From the NCBI RefSeq assembly GCF_002897295.1, contig NZ_BEXF01000006.1, positions 124,001 to 188,000 of the forward strand: a DNA stretch of 64,000 bases, read 5' to 3'. This stretch comes from Brevibacillus reuszeri. GTDB lineage: Bacteria > Bacillota > Bacilli > Brevibacillales > Brevibacillaceae. Both the position numbers and the translations under genes were made by a program. The notes beneath the pieces are model-generated. The model had not been told where the DNA came from. It did no database searches and saw only the letters and a program-made list of their open reading frames with translations. Below, piece after piece: positions 26,611-34,431 of the stretch. Numbering within the stretch: position 1 is the stretch's first letter; each line of letters opens with the position of its first letter.

Positions 26611-28101
26611 ATGTCTCTGTCCATTCAATTAGCTTATATGTCTGCCAGTGAACTCGCATCTCGTATCCGGCGTCGTGAGCTTTCGCCTGTCGATGTGACC
26701 CAGGCTTTTATCGAACGAATTGAAGAGCGGAACAGCAGTATCAATGCCTTGATTTACTTTGGCTTCGATGATGCTCGTAATGCGGCCAAACGAGCGGAGC
26801 AAGCACTCATGTCTGGCGAGGAAATTGGTCCTTTGCATGGTGTTCCCACAGTGATCAAAGATTTATTCGATTTTAAACCGGGGTGGGTTAGTACCTTTGG
26901 AGGAATTCGAGCATTTCGGCAAAACGTCGTGGATTTTTCGTGTCTGTATACAGAGCGTATGGAGAAGGCTGGGGCAATCATTGTTGGGAAAACAAATAGC
27001 CCCTTGCTAGGCTTTCGAGGTACTTGCGATAACTATTTGTTCGGTCCTACTCGCAACCCGTTTGATCTGAGTAAAAATAGTGGGGGTTCCTCAGGAGGAA
27101 GTGCAGCTGCGGTGGCAGACGGTCTCTTGCCAATCGCCGAGGGCACAGATGGGGGAGGCTCTATTCGCATCCCTGCCTCCTGGTGCGGAGTCTATGGCTA
27201 TAAGGCTTCATTTGGCCGCGTTCCGCATACGGGTCGACCTAATGCCTTTGGCGGGACGATGCCATTTTTGTATGAAGGCCCGATTACGCGAACGGTAGAA
27301 GATGCAGCTATTTCGATGAATGTATTGTCTGGTTATGATCCGCGCGATCCGTTCAGTTTACCGGATGAAATCGATTTTACCAAAGCACTGACACGCTCGG
27401 TGAAGGGCTGGCGAATTGCCTACAGCTCCGATTTTGACATTTTCCCTGTCGATCCAAAAGTAAAAGAGGTCGTGGCAGTAGCGGTGTCTGCTTTTACCGA
27501 GGCAGGCGCACATGTTGAAGAGGTTCGCTTAGGCATCAAATATACACAACGGGAGCTAAGTGATTTGTGGTCACGGCTGATTATGCCGGGCAGTGTACGC
27601 ATGCTGGACAGCATGAAGGAAGGTGGCTTGGATTTGCTGGCAGACCATCGTGATGATTTTCCACCGCAAGTGCTGGAGTGGCTTGAAAAAACGTCTCGAT
27701 TATCTGCCCAGGATGTAATTCGTGATCAGGAAATGCGAACGCATATTTATGATGCGATACAAGGAGTCTTTGAAAAGTACGATCTGCTCATTACACCGAC
27801 GCTGGCATGCTTGCCTGTCGACAATGCAGCAGACGGGAATACTGTAGGTCCAAGCATGATTAATGGCGAAGAAGTCGATCCCTTGATTGGCTGGTGCATG
27901 ACGTATTTTATGAATTTTACCGGTCATCCTGCGGCATCTATTCCAGCTGGGCTGGCAGATAATCATCTTCCTGTAGGAATGCAGATTATCGGAAAACGGT
28001 ACGCGGACGCCGATGTTTTGACAGCAAGTGCAGTATTTGAAAGAATACGCCCATGGCATCAGCATTATGAGCGCTGTGCAAATCGATTAGTAACGAGCTG
28101 A
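26611..28101 (+). CDS. Amidase-signature hydrolase
   Basis: A 496-residue enzyme of the amidase signature family, hydrolysing amides to acids and ammonia. The Ser-cisSer-Lys triad is visible: Lys83 (VIKDLF), Ser160 in SGGSSGGS, and Ser184 in [19 protein letters not shown] precedes the ATG. No Asp-tRNA/Glu-tRNA amidotransferase partners are adjacent, so this is a stand-alone amidase rather than GatA. It could act after the nitrile- or hydantoin-processing enzymes of the region. Bounded by terminators on both sides. Confidence 0.9.
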   Translation: MSLSIQLAYMSASELASRIRRRELSPVDVTQAFIERIEERNSSINALIYFGFDDARNAAKRAEQALMSGEEIGPLHGVPTVIKDLFDFKPGWVSTFGGIRAFRQNVVDFSCLYTERMEKAGAIIVGKTNSPLLGFRGTCDNYLFGPTRNPFDLSKNSGGSSGGSAAAVADGLLPIAEGTDGGGSIRIPASWCGVYGYKASFGRVPHTGRPNAFGGTMPFLYEGPITRTVEDAAISMNVLSGYDPRDPFSLPDEIDFTKALTRSVKGWRIAYSSDFDIFPVDPKVKEVVAVAVSAFTEAGAHVEEVRLGIKYTQRELSDLWSRLIMPGSVRMLDSMKEGGLDLLADHRDDFPPQVLEWLEKTSRLSAQDVIRDQEMRTHIYDAIQGVFEKYDLLITPTLACLPVDNAADGNTVGPSMINGEEVDPLIGWCMTYFMNFTGHPAASIPAGLADNHLPVGMQIIGKRYADADVLTASAVFERIRPWHQHYERCANRLVTS

Positions 28102-28109
28102 GCTGATAA

Positions 28110-28149
28110 AAAAACCGCTCCTTCATCACGAGAAGGGGCGGCTCTTTTT
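28110..28149. terminator. Terminator between the amidase and the WYL genes
   Basis: CCGCTCCTTC (28115-28124) pairs with GAAGGGGCGG (28132-28141), with A-run on the left and CTCTTTTT on the right, so it may serve both convergent genes. Confidence 0.8.
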
Positions 28150-28156
28150 ATGGGGG

Positions 28157-28957
28157 TCAATCAATTCCATACCGTGCGAGTGCTTTTTCGGATGACTCTA
28201 GCATTCGTTCTTTCAATTCTTGACCACTGACGATCCTGACTCGCTTTCCCAGGAAGCGCATTTTCGAGAGGATATATTCGCGATCATCCATGAGAAAAGT
28301 GAGGGTAATTCGGTACGTGTCCGTATCAGCTTCGTATTCGACATCCTTTTCAAAGCAGGAAAAGGAGTAAAGAATACGTGACAGCTCCTTGTTATAAGAG
28401 CGTACCACCTCAATGACAGCCTGTTCCTTTTTGGAATCAAGAATGGTTTCGATTTGTGCTTTTACAATCTGCATTTGAGCATCATCGAGCGCTGTCTTTT
28501 CGACGGACAGGATATTTTGGAAGCGGGTTGCCATAAAAGAATGATGCCGCAAATGGTACCATAGCAAATACCATTCACGTTTCACCATCGAATACTCCAA
28601 TTTGTAAGGAAAGCCTGATTGCTCGCTTCTGATTCTCCCATTTTTGTTTTGGTACGTGATTCGTACTCCCTGATTGCTGGCGATGATGCGACGCAGCTGA
28701 CGTAGCAAGGGATGATAAACCTGCTTCTCTACGCTTTTTGCCTTTTCAATCAAGCTGCTGGCTATGTCATACGTTTCTTCTGGCTCTAGGATTTGTTGAA
28801 GCTTGCTTAGTGTATTGGGTTCAAAAGCTTGTGCAGCAGTGGGGTGAGCAAGCATCGTTTTTAGCCATGTACGCTCCTGTGCGGTAATCGTAACAGTACT
28901 CGACTCATGGAGCCTGGCAAACAGTTGATAATTAAAGATTTTCTCGAATGGATTCAT
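28157..28957 (-). CDS. WYL-domain transcriptional regulator 1
   Basis: A 266-residue protein. The ATG at 28957 (MNPFEK) is chosen as the first ATG near GGAAGGAG; the spacing is long, and translation is probably coupled to the upstream gene, which it overlaps by 26 bases. The WYL domain lies about residues 115-190 with EWYLLWYH. A C-terminal domain of unknown role follows. WYL domains are ligand-sensing modules, some thought to bind nucleotides or nucleic-acid ends. The pair of WYL genes is divergent from the RNA-repair operon and takes the place that the sigma-54 activator RtcR has in proteobacteria. Confidence 0.82.
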   Translation of the reverse strand: MNPFEKIFNYQLFARLHESSTVTITAQERTWLKTMLAHPTAAQAFEPNTLSKLQQILEPEETYDIASSLIEKAKSVEKQVYHPLLRQLRRIIASNQGVRITYQNKNGRIRSEQSGFPYKLEYSMVKREWYLLWYHLRHHSFMATRFQNILSVEKTALDDAQMQIVKAQIETILDSKKEQAVIEVVRSYNKELSRILYSFSCFEKDVEYEADTDTYRITLTFLMDDREYILSKMRFLGKRVRIVSGQELKERMLESSEKALARYGID

Positions 28958-30248
28958 AATACGATTGAATCTCCTTCCATTCTGCAATAAATTCTCTCCG
29001 TAAATAAGAAGGTTCCAATACCTCGCAACTGGAGCCAAAACTGCGGAGCCACGGTCTGATCTCCATCGTTCCATTTACGATAATTTCAAAAACAAACGAT
29101 TCCTCATTTTCCTCGGTGATCGTTCCCCACTGACCCTGCTGCTGAACACGATGCTTGATAAAATTAGGCTCACCACCCTCAGGATGATAGAAGCGCACCT
29201 TAATTTTTACTGGACGACCAGTATCAATCAACCAGCTGAATCGTATTTTTTCATCAAGCTCCGCGCATTTACGGGAAAACTCCTCTTCGGGCACACTCTC
29301 CTTTTCTTCTATTTGCGTCAGCCCTTCCACCCGATATTTCGTGATTCCAACTCTCCTGCTATTTCCGAGCAAATACCATCTACCGTATTGGTGGTCATAA
29401 ATAACCTTCAAGGGGAGGACGAGCTCCTGTTTCCCAGATGATTCTTTTTCAAACAGAGGATTCGTGTTTTGGGATGTGTACCGCTTGCCTGATTTCGGTG
29501 AAAAATAAAGAAACGACAGCTTTCGTCTGTGACGGATCGCCCGAAATAAGGTATACAAGTGAGCTTCATCCAGGATGCGAGAATAAAAATGATATTTATA
29601 CAAAAACAGCTCAGATGCCGTGTCAGCATGCTTCCTCACTTTTTTGAGGTTATCGCGGAGCAGGTATCCTTGGACAGAGGGGACTTGTGTGTTGGCCATC
29701 ACGTCAACAAAGTCGTACAGATCGGTTAATTCCTCGTCGGTTAAGCTTGTCACGATTTCATTATGAATACGATAGCGATAAGGGCGTCCGCCTGGTTCCT
29801 TGCAAATGACACCGACCTCCTCCAAGTATTTGAGATCAGAGCGGATCGTTTTCTCATCGGGGACAGGGAAATCGGCAGGGAGCTGCTCGTTGCATACGTC
29901 GATTAATTCAGCAGCAGTCGACGCTTGCTCTTGAATAGCAGTCAGAATGAGAGACAAGCGCATACTTTCAGATTCCTTTAAAGATTTGGCGCGGAATAGA
30001 AACAGAAGCATCGGATCTGATGAATCGTAATAGCTGTAACGCAGCATCTGGGTAAGCTCTTTTTCCTGATGGGCAGGGAGCTCGTTGGACATTGTATAGA
30101 TGATATCTTTTAACCGCTTAATCGTTTTATCAAAAGTATGTACGGAAATCCCTAATCGCTCGGCAAACTGCTGCCGAGAATAAGCGCCACTCGTCAAAAC
30201 AAGCAGACGCAAGAACTGGATTTCTTTATCAAAGCTCTCTCTAGCCAT
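28932..30248 (-). CDS. WYL-domain transcriptional regulator 2
   Basis: A 438-residue protein. The N-terminal helix-turn-helix (residues 12-40, YSRQQFAERLGISVHTFDK) is followed by a helical linker, a second winged-helix-like part (about 95-160) and a WYL domain near residues 235-325 with GRWYLLGN and the following Arg. GAGG lies 8 bases before the ATG. With the overlapping downstream WYL gene it forms a two-gene operon divergent from the Y RNAs and the RNA-repair genes, whose likely regulator it is. Confidence 0.87.
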   Translation of the reverse strand: MARESFDKEIQFLRLLVLTSGAYSRQQFAERLGISVHTFDKTIKRLKDIIYTMSNELPAHQEKELTQMLRYSYYDSSDPMLLFLFRAKSLKESESMRLSLILTAIQEQASTAAELIDVCNEQLPADFPVPDEKTIRSDLKYLEEVGVICKEPGGRPYRYRIHNEIVTSLTDEELTDLYDFVDVMANTQVPSVQGYLLRDNLKKVRKHADTASELFLYKYHFYSRILDEAHLYTLFRAIRHRRKLSFLYFSPKSGKRYTSQNTNPLFEKESSGKQELVLPLKVIYDHQYGRWYLLGNSRRVGITKYRVEGLTQIEEKESVPEEEFSRKCAELDEKIRFSWLIDTGRPVKIKVRFYHPEGGEPNFIKHRVQQQGQWGTITEENEESFVFEIIVNGTMEIRPWLRSFGSSCEVLEPSYLRREFIAEWKEIQSYYESIRENL

Positions 30249-30425
30249 ATCATTTCCTCGCTTTGTGCGTAATTGCTATCCCTTATTGTAATGGGAATTC
30301 GGGAAGAAAAGGGGGAAAATGGTAAAATTATCTGAAGTCGTAATACTTTCGCCATGTTCGCTCACAAAAAAATAAGCGATGATAAGCGTGTGAGGTCAAC
30401 ACAACAGCTGATGGCCACACACCAG

Positions 30426-30562
30426 GATCATTGAGGCGCATGGATGGGTTACTCCGCCTTTTAAGCGACGTGTCGTTGGTTCGAGTCCAACTCCTGTCTT
30501 TGCGGCAGGATAGCTCAGTTGGTAGAGCAGTTTGTACCTATCCGCCTTTTTCCTCAATGATC
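30426..30562 (+). ncRNA. Y RNA 1 with permuted tRNA-like module (YrlA type)
   Basis: An 11-bp stem GATCATTGAGG (30426-30436) / CCTCAATGATC (30552-30562) is followed by a 5/8-base internal loop (CGCAT; GCCTTTTT), then a 7-bp stem GGATGGG (30442-30448) / CCTATCC (30537-30543). Inside lie a canonical T arm GTTGG-TTCGAGT-CCAAC (30475-30491) and a 7-bp acceptor-like stem (30492-30498 with 30504-30510) closed by TTTGC. TA and a D arm GCTC-AGTTGGTA-GAGC (30513-30528) follow. The T-before-D order is a circular permutation of tRNA with the anticodon arm replaced by the Y stem, as known for YrlA RNAs. It sits upstream of the Ro60 gene. Exact ends and promoter are not determined. Confidence 0.85.
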
Positions 30563-30575
30563 ACGATAAAAAGTT

Positions 30576-30678
30576 GCTGAAGCGAGGCGCACGAAAGGGA
30601 TCCTTCGATAAAATCCAAAGTATTTGACAGTGCCAAGCGGGCACTGACCGACCTTTTCAAACTTTTCCTCGCTTCAGT
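30576..30678 (+). ncRNA. Y RNA 2, no tRNA-like module
   Basis: It repeats the architecture of the first RNA with different bases. An 11-bp stem CTGAAGCGAGG (30577-30587) / CCTCGCTTCAG (30667-30677) leads to an internal loop of the same size (CGCAC; AAACTTTT) and a 7-bp stem GAAAGGG (30593-30599) / CCTTTTC (30652-30658), with the G-U pair in the same place. The loop domain is different: a 7-bp hairpin CAGTGCC-AAGCG-GGCACTG (30628-30646) and a weaker GGAT/ATCC pairing. The compensatory changes support a homologous Ro60-binding stem. It ends about 90 bases before the Ro60 start codon. Confidence 0.75.
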
Positions 30679-30766
30679 CTAACATTTCAGATTTGGCGAC
30701 ACACTGGACAATTCATTGAACTAATCTCCGCTTTTCCCGCAAGGTCTACCAAAAGGGGGAGTACAT

Positions 30767-32260
30767 ATGGGAATGACGCGAAACATTTTTCAACCGCAGC
30801 CACCAACTACGAAAAACAAAGAGGGGTTCTCCGCTTATACACGTTCCTTAGAAGAACAATATGTGCAGACACTCTTGACCAATACACTTGGCAACACGTT
30901 TTATACTGACCAGAACCAAATGATCGAGGAAGCGACACAGCTGCATCATGAGATCGCAAAAGAAAATCCGCATTTTATGGCAAAGGCCATTGTCTTCGCT
31001 CGCAACGAGGGATTCATGCGACTACAGCCTTTGTTTGGCCTCGCGTTATTGTCTCTTTATCGTCCAGACTTGTTTTCTACTGTTTTTTTGCAAGTCGTGC
31101 GAATCCCCTCAGATTTGTCCGATTTTCTGACCATTCTCCAAAGCATGGGGAGGGGAGAAGGAGGGAGAGCGGTAAAAAGACAAGTGAACCGCTTCCTGGC
31201 CAATGTCTCTGAATATTGGGCGCTGAAATACAATGGGCGGGGACGGGGCTATAGCTTGGGTGACGTCATCGCTACGGCCCATCCAAAGCCAATCGACCTC
31301 AAACAACAAGCATTGTTTCGCTACTTGCGCGGTCATGAAGTCAATAAAGCACTTCTGCCACAAATAGAAGCAGTGGAAAAGCTGAAGCAGGCAAAGACAG
31401 AAAACGAACAAATCGAGTGGATTCAAACGGGAAAGCTTCCTTATGAAACAGTGACCAGTGCGATCAAGCCTACAAAAGCCATCTGGGAAGCGCTACTGTA
31501 TCAAATGCCTGTCTTTGCTTTGCTTCGTCACCTGCAAGCTCTAACACGGACAGGAGTGTTTGAAGATCAGTCTCATCTCGACTATGCAGTGAAACGTTTA
31601 ACGGATCGTCAAGCCTTGGAGAAAACCAAAATATTACCGTTCCAGTTTGCCAAGGCGTTCAAACAGATAGAGCATCCGGAGCTGCGAGATGCCTTGCGTG
31701 TAGCGGTAGATTTGACCTTTGATAACCTGCCAGAGCTCGGAGAGAAAACAGCTATCTTTCTCGATATTTCTGGCTCCATGAGCGGAGACTATTTGCAGAT
31801 CGGGTCCGTCTTTGCTTTGGCTTTGTATAAAAAAACAAAAGGGAACTCTCTCTTTTGGCTGTTCGATACCAATGTAGTGGATGCGAAGCCCTCCCGTTTT
31901 GATAGCATCCTAAGCCAAGCGGATAAGATTCGTGCTCGCGGCGGGACCGATACGGGTGCACCTGTAAGAAAGCTTACGCAGGAGCGCAGGCTAGTTGATC
32001 AAATTATCATCATTACGGATGAGCAGCAAAATAGCGGAAGTCCGTTTTATCGTGAGCTGCTTAACTATCGTTCTGTCGTAAATCCGCATGTCAAAGCTTT
32101 TATCGTTGATATTGCGCCATATCGACATGCGATGGTACCTCCACAGGATGAGAAAACGTTTTACATTTATGGGTGGAGTGATACCGTTCTTTCGTACATT
32201 GCGCAAGCAGCTGCAGGCTATGACACGATCGTACAGAAAGTAGAATCGCTCCCTTTATAA
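30767..32260 (+). CDS. rsr: TROVE-domain Ro60/Rsr RNA-binding protein
   Basis: A 497-residue orthologue of the Ro autoantigen. The N-terminal two thirds is the ring-shaped HEAT-like TROVE domain (FSAYTRSLEEQYVQTLLTN at the start, FARNEGFMRLQPLFGLALLS). The C-terminal third is a von Willebrand A domain with the metal-site motif D333-I-S-G-S337. Bacterial Rsr binds Y RNAs and damaged or misfolded RNAs and in Deinococcus and Salmonella works with the exonuclease PNPase. AAAAGGGGGAG precedes the ATG. It is the first gene of the RNA-repair operon and lies directly after two Y RNAs, its expected ligands. Confidence 0.93.
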   Translation: MGMTRNIFQPQPPTTKNKEGFSAYTRSLEEQYVQTLLTNTLGNTFYTDQNQMIEEATQLHHEIAKENPHFMAKAIVFARNEGFMRLQPLFGLALLSLYRPDLFSTVFLQVVRIPSDLSDFLTILQSMGRGEGGRAVKRQVNRFLANVSEYWALKYNGRGRGYSLGDVIATAHPKPIDLKQQALFRYLRGHEVNKALLPQIEAVEKLKQAKTENEQIEWIQTGKLPYETVTSAIKPTKAIWEALLYQMPVFALLRHLQALTRTGVFEDQSHLDYAVKRLTDRQALEKTKILPFQFAKAFKQIEHPELRDALRVAVDLTFDNLPELGEKTAIFLDISGSMSGDYLQIGSVFALALYKKTKGNSLFWLFDTNVVDAKPSRFDSILSQADKIRARGGTDTGAPVRKLTQERRLVDQIIIITDEQQNSGSPFYRELLNYRSVVNPHVKAFIVDIAPYRHAMVPPQDEKTFYIYGWSDTVLSYIAQAAAGYDTIVQKVESLPL

Positions 32261-32331
32261 AAGATCAAGCTGGCCGGGAACGCATCTTGTTCTTTGCCTT
32301 ATTTACACAACAAAAGAAAGGTGGGCCCAGC

Positions 32332-33129
32332 ATGCCTGATTATCAACAATCCATTCGAAACGAGCTACACAAGATTGAACAGGAAGAACAAGTCCGCATC
32401 CTTTTTGCTTGCGAATCAGGTAGCAGAGCGTGGGGATTCCCATCTAAAGACAGTGATTATGATGTGCGATTTCTATATATCCGGCAGCCATCCTGGTACT
32501 TATCCATTTTTGAGAAGCGCGATGTGATTGAAAGGCCGATAAGCAATATGCTTGATGTGAACGGCTGGGATTTGAAAAAGGCACTGCAATTATTTCGGAA
32601 ATCAAACCCACCTCTACTGGAATGGCTGCATTCGCCGATTCAATATGAGGAAAAGTACTCTGTTGCGGAGCAGCTGCGACAATTAGCCGTTCACGCGTTT
32701 TCCCCCAAGTCATGTCTGTACCACTATTTGAACATGGCAAAAGGAAACTACCGCGACTATTTGATGGGGGACCAGGTAAGGATCAAAAAGTATTTTTATG
32801 TCCTACGTCCTATCCTCGCGTGCTGCTGGATCGAGAAGTTTGATAGCATGCCACCTGTGGAATTTGAGCGTTTAGTTGAGGTGTTTGTTTCAGATAGCAG
32901 TGAGCTTAAAGCAGTTATCGAGAGTCTATTGGCACGCAAGAAGGCCGGAGATGAACTGGATTTTGAGCCCAAACTTGAACCAATTCATGCTTTTTTGGAG
33001 GAAAGAATTCATTATTTCGAGGCGATAACAGGAACGATCGCACAAAAATCAGTACATGTAGATGAGCAATTGGATCAGTTATTTCGTGAGGCTTTACAAG
33101 AAGTATGGGCTATCGAGCAAAACAGGTAG
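32332..33129 (+). CDS. RNA-repair nucleotidyltransferase, RlaP-like
   Basis: A 265-residue protein of the polymerase-beta nucleotidyltransferase fold (the group found in RNA-repair operons). The active-site signature GSRAWGFPSKDSDYDVRF is complete, with Gly30-Ser31 and the metal-binding Asp42 and Asp44. ATG 32332 is chosen because AAAGGTGGG lies just upstream. The C-terminal half is helical. It probably adds nucleotides to, or otherwise modifies, RNA ends before ligation, but the true reaction is not known from sequence. It lies between rsr and hen1 in one operon. Confidence 0.85.
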   Translation: MPDYQQSIRNELHKIEQEEQVRILFACESGSRAWGFPSKDSDYDVRFLYIRQPSWYLSIFEKRDVIERPISNMLDVNGWDLKKALQLFRKSNPPLLEWLHSPIQYEEKYSVAEQLRQLAVHAFSPKSCLYHYLNMAKGNYRDYLMGDQVRIKKYFYVLRPILACCWIEKFDSMPPVEFERLVEVFVSDSSELKAVIESLLARKKAGDELDFEPKLEPIHAFLEERIHYFEAITGTIAQKSVHVDEQLDQLFREALQEVWAIEQNR

Positions 33130-33147
33130 TCGGGGGAGAAGATAAAA

Positions 33148-34431
33148 ATGGCAATCGTTCAATTGAAATCGCAGAATCCGGAATTTTCTTTTCTGATAAA
33201 AAAGAACCCGAACTCCGGAATGCTTCTGCGATCAATCCGAAAAGGTATCGGTTATGGTTGGTATACAGATGATACGACGTTCAATGTGTACTTTAAGGAT
33301 GCCGACAATGAAATCTCGTATAAACAGTCTGCTGATGATCGCTTTGAATATTTAAATGTGTCTCGTTACAATACTCCTTTATTTCCTTTGCATGCGATCA
33401 ATGAATTTTTTTCTGCTCCGTTAAAAGTAAAGGATGACCGTGACGTAGAAGGATATGAGCATTCTTTTTTCATCAACATGGTTCATATCGAATTGGTTCA
33501 TTACGTCGGTTTTTTTGAAAAGCATTTACCCGATTATACGTTTGAACTAAAATCTCTCGCGCATAAGAGCTATTCTCTTACTGTAACTACAAAGAAAACA
33601 CTATATGAACTGCTGCACACCGTCAGCGTATTATGTTTGTTCTTCTCCATGTTTGGCAAGGAGCATCTGGATATCTCCGAAAACCTATTAGATAAATACG
33701 TAAATAGCATTCAAGTAATCGATGCACCGTTCTACATTCGCAGCCTGTTTGCCCGCAATTTTCTCACCTCGAGACAATTATTCGGTAAATACAAACCGGA
33801 GCTGGAGAAGACGGAGCGGTACGACATTCAGTTTGACTATGGCAGCACCGCTCACCAAAGAAGAAACTTCATAGAAGGTGTCCTTTCATTCAATAAACCC
33901 ATTATTGATATTGGATGTGGGGAAGGGTTTTATGCGATTCGCTTCGCTGGAAAGCTGGAGGATTTTTATTATGCGGTGGATACAAATGAGGAAGTGCTCT
34001 CTACTGTTTCTCGCAGAGCAGAAGCAAAAGAGATCGATAACATCATACCTTTTTCCTCTATTTCTCATTTCATAGAAAACTACGATGGTGAACAGGTAGA
34101 TGTGATTTTGACCGAAGTCATCGAGCATATGAGCCTGGACGAAGCTGGCTTGTTTATACAACAAATCGTGAAGGCTATTAACTTTGAGCGATTCGTTGTT
34201 ACAACACCGAATGCTGATTTTAATCGCTACTATGAACTAACTGGATTTCGTCATGACGATCACCAATGGGAACTGGGGCAAAAAGAGTTTCGAGAGTGGT
34301 TTTTAGAAGTGATCGGCCAAACTGAATTGCAGGTTGACTTTATTTCGATAGGGGATAAGGTAAACCAGATTCAAACCACACAAGGCGTGATTCTCAAGAA
34401 AGGGGGGCATGAGCGTGGAAATACGGACTAA
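33148..34431 (+). CDS. hen1: Hen1 RNA 3'-terminal ribose 2'-O-methyltransferase
   Basis: A 427-residue bacterial Hen1. The N-terminal half (about 1-230) is the bacterial-specific Hen1 domain that assists Pnkp ligation. The C-terminal half is the methyltransferase, with the SAM loop D254-I-G-C-G-E-G and metal-binding residues in E323-V-I-E-H327 and H369-D-D-H372. It marks a healed 3' end with a 2'-O-methyl group so the repaired RNA resists a second cut. GGGGGAG precedes the ATG. Its stop overlaps the pnkp start by 23 bases, matching the known Pnkp-Hen1 complex. Confidence 0.93.
   Translation: MAIVQLKSQNPEFSFLIKKNPNSGMLLRSIRKGIGYGWYTDDTTFNVYFKDADNEISYKQSADDRFEYLNVSRYNTPLFPLHAINEFFSAPLKVKDDRDVEGYEHSFFINMVHIELVHYVGFFEKHLPDYTFELKSLAHKSYSLTVTTKKTLYELLHTVSVLCLFFSMFGKEHLDISENLLDKYVNSIQVIDAPFYIRSLFARNFLTSRQLFGKYKPELEKTERYDIQFDYGSTAHQRRNFIEGVLSFNKPIIDIGCGEGFYAIRFAGKLEDFYYAVDTNEEVLSTVSRRAEAKEIDNIIPFSSISHFIENYDGEQVDVILTEVIEHMSLDEAGLFIQQIVKAINFERFVVTTPNADFNRYYELTGFRHDDHQWELGQKEFREWFLEVIGQTELQVDFISIGDKVNQIQTTQGVILKKGGHERGNTD

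Noticed and set aside
30286-30328. A sigma-A promoter for the Y RNAs (TTGTAA and TAAAAT)
   Set aside because: The spacing is 31 bases, far too long.
30475-30530. An ordinary tRNA gene, because TTCGAGT and GCTCAGTTGGTAGAGC are both present
   Set aside because: The T arm comes before the D arm, there is no anticodon arm between them, and the acceptor strands are joined by a 5-base loop. This fits a permuted tRNA mimic inside a Y RNA, not a tRNA.
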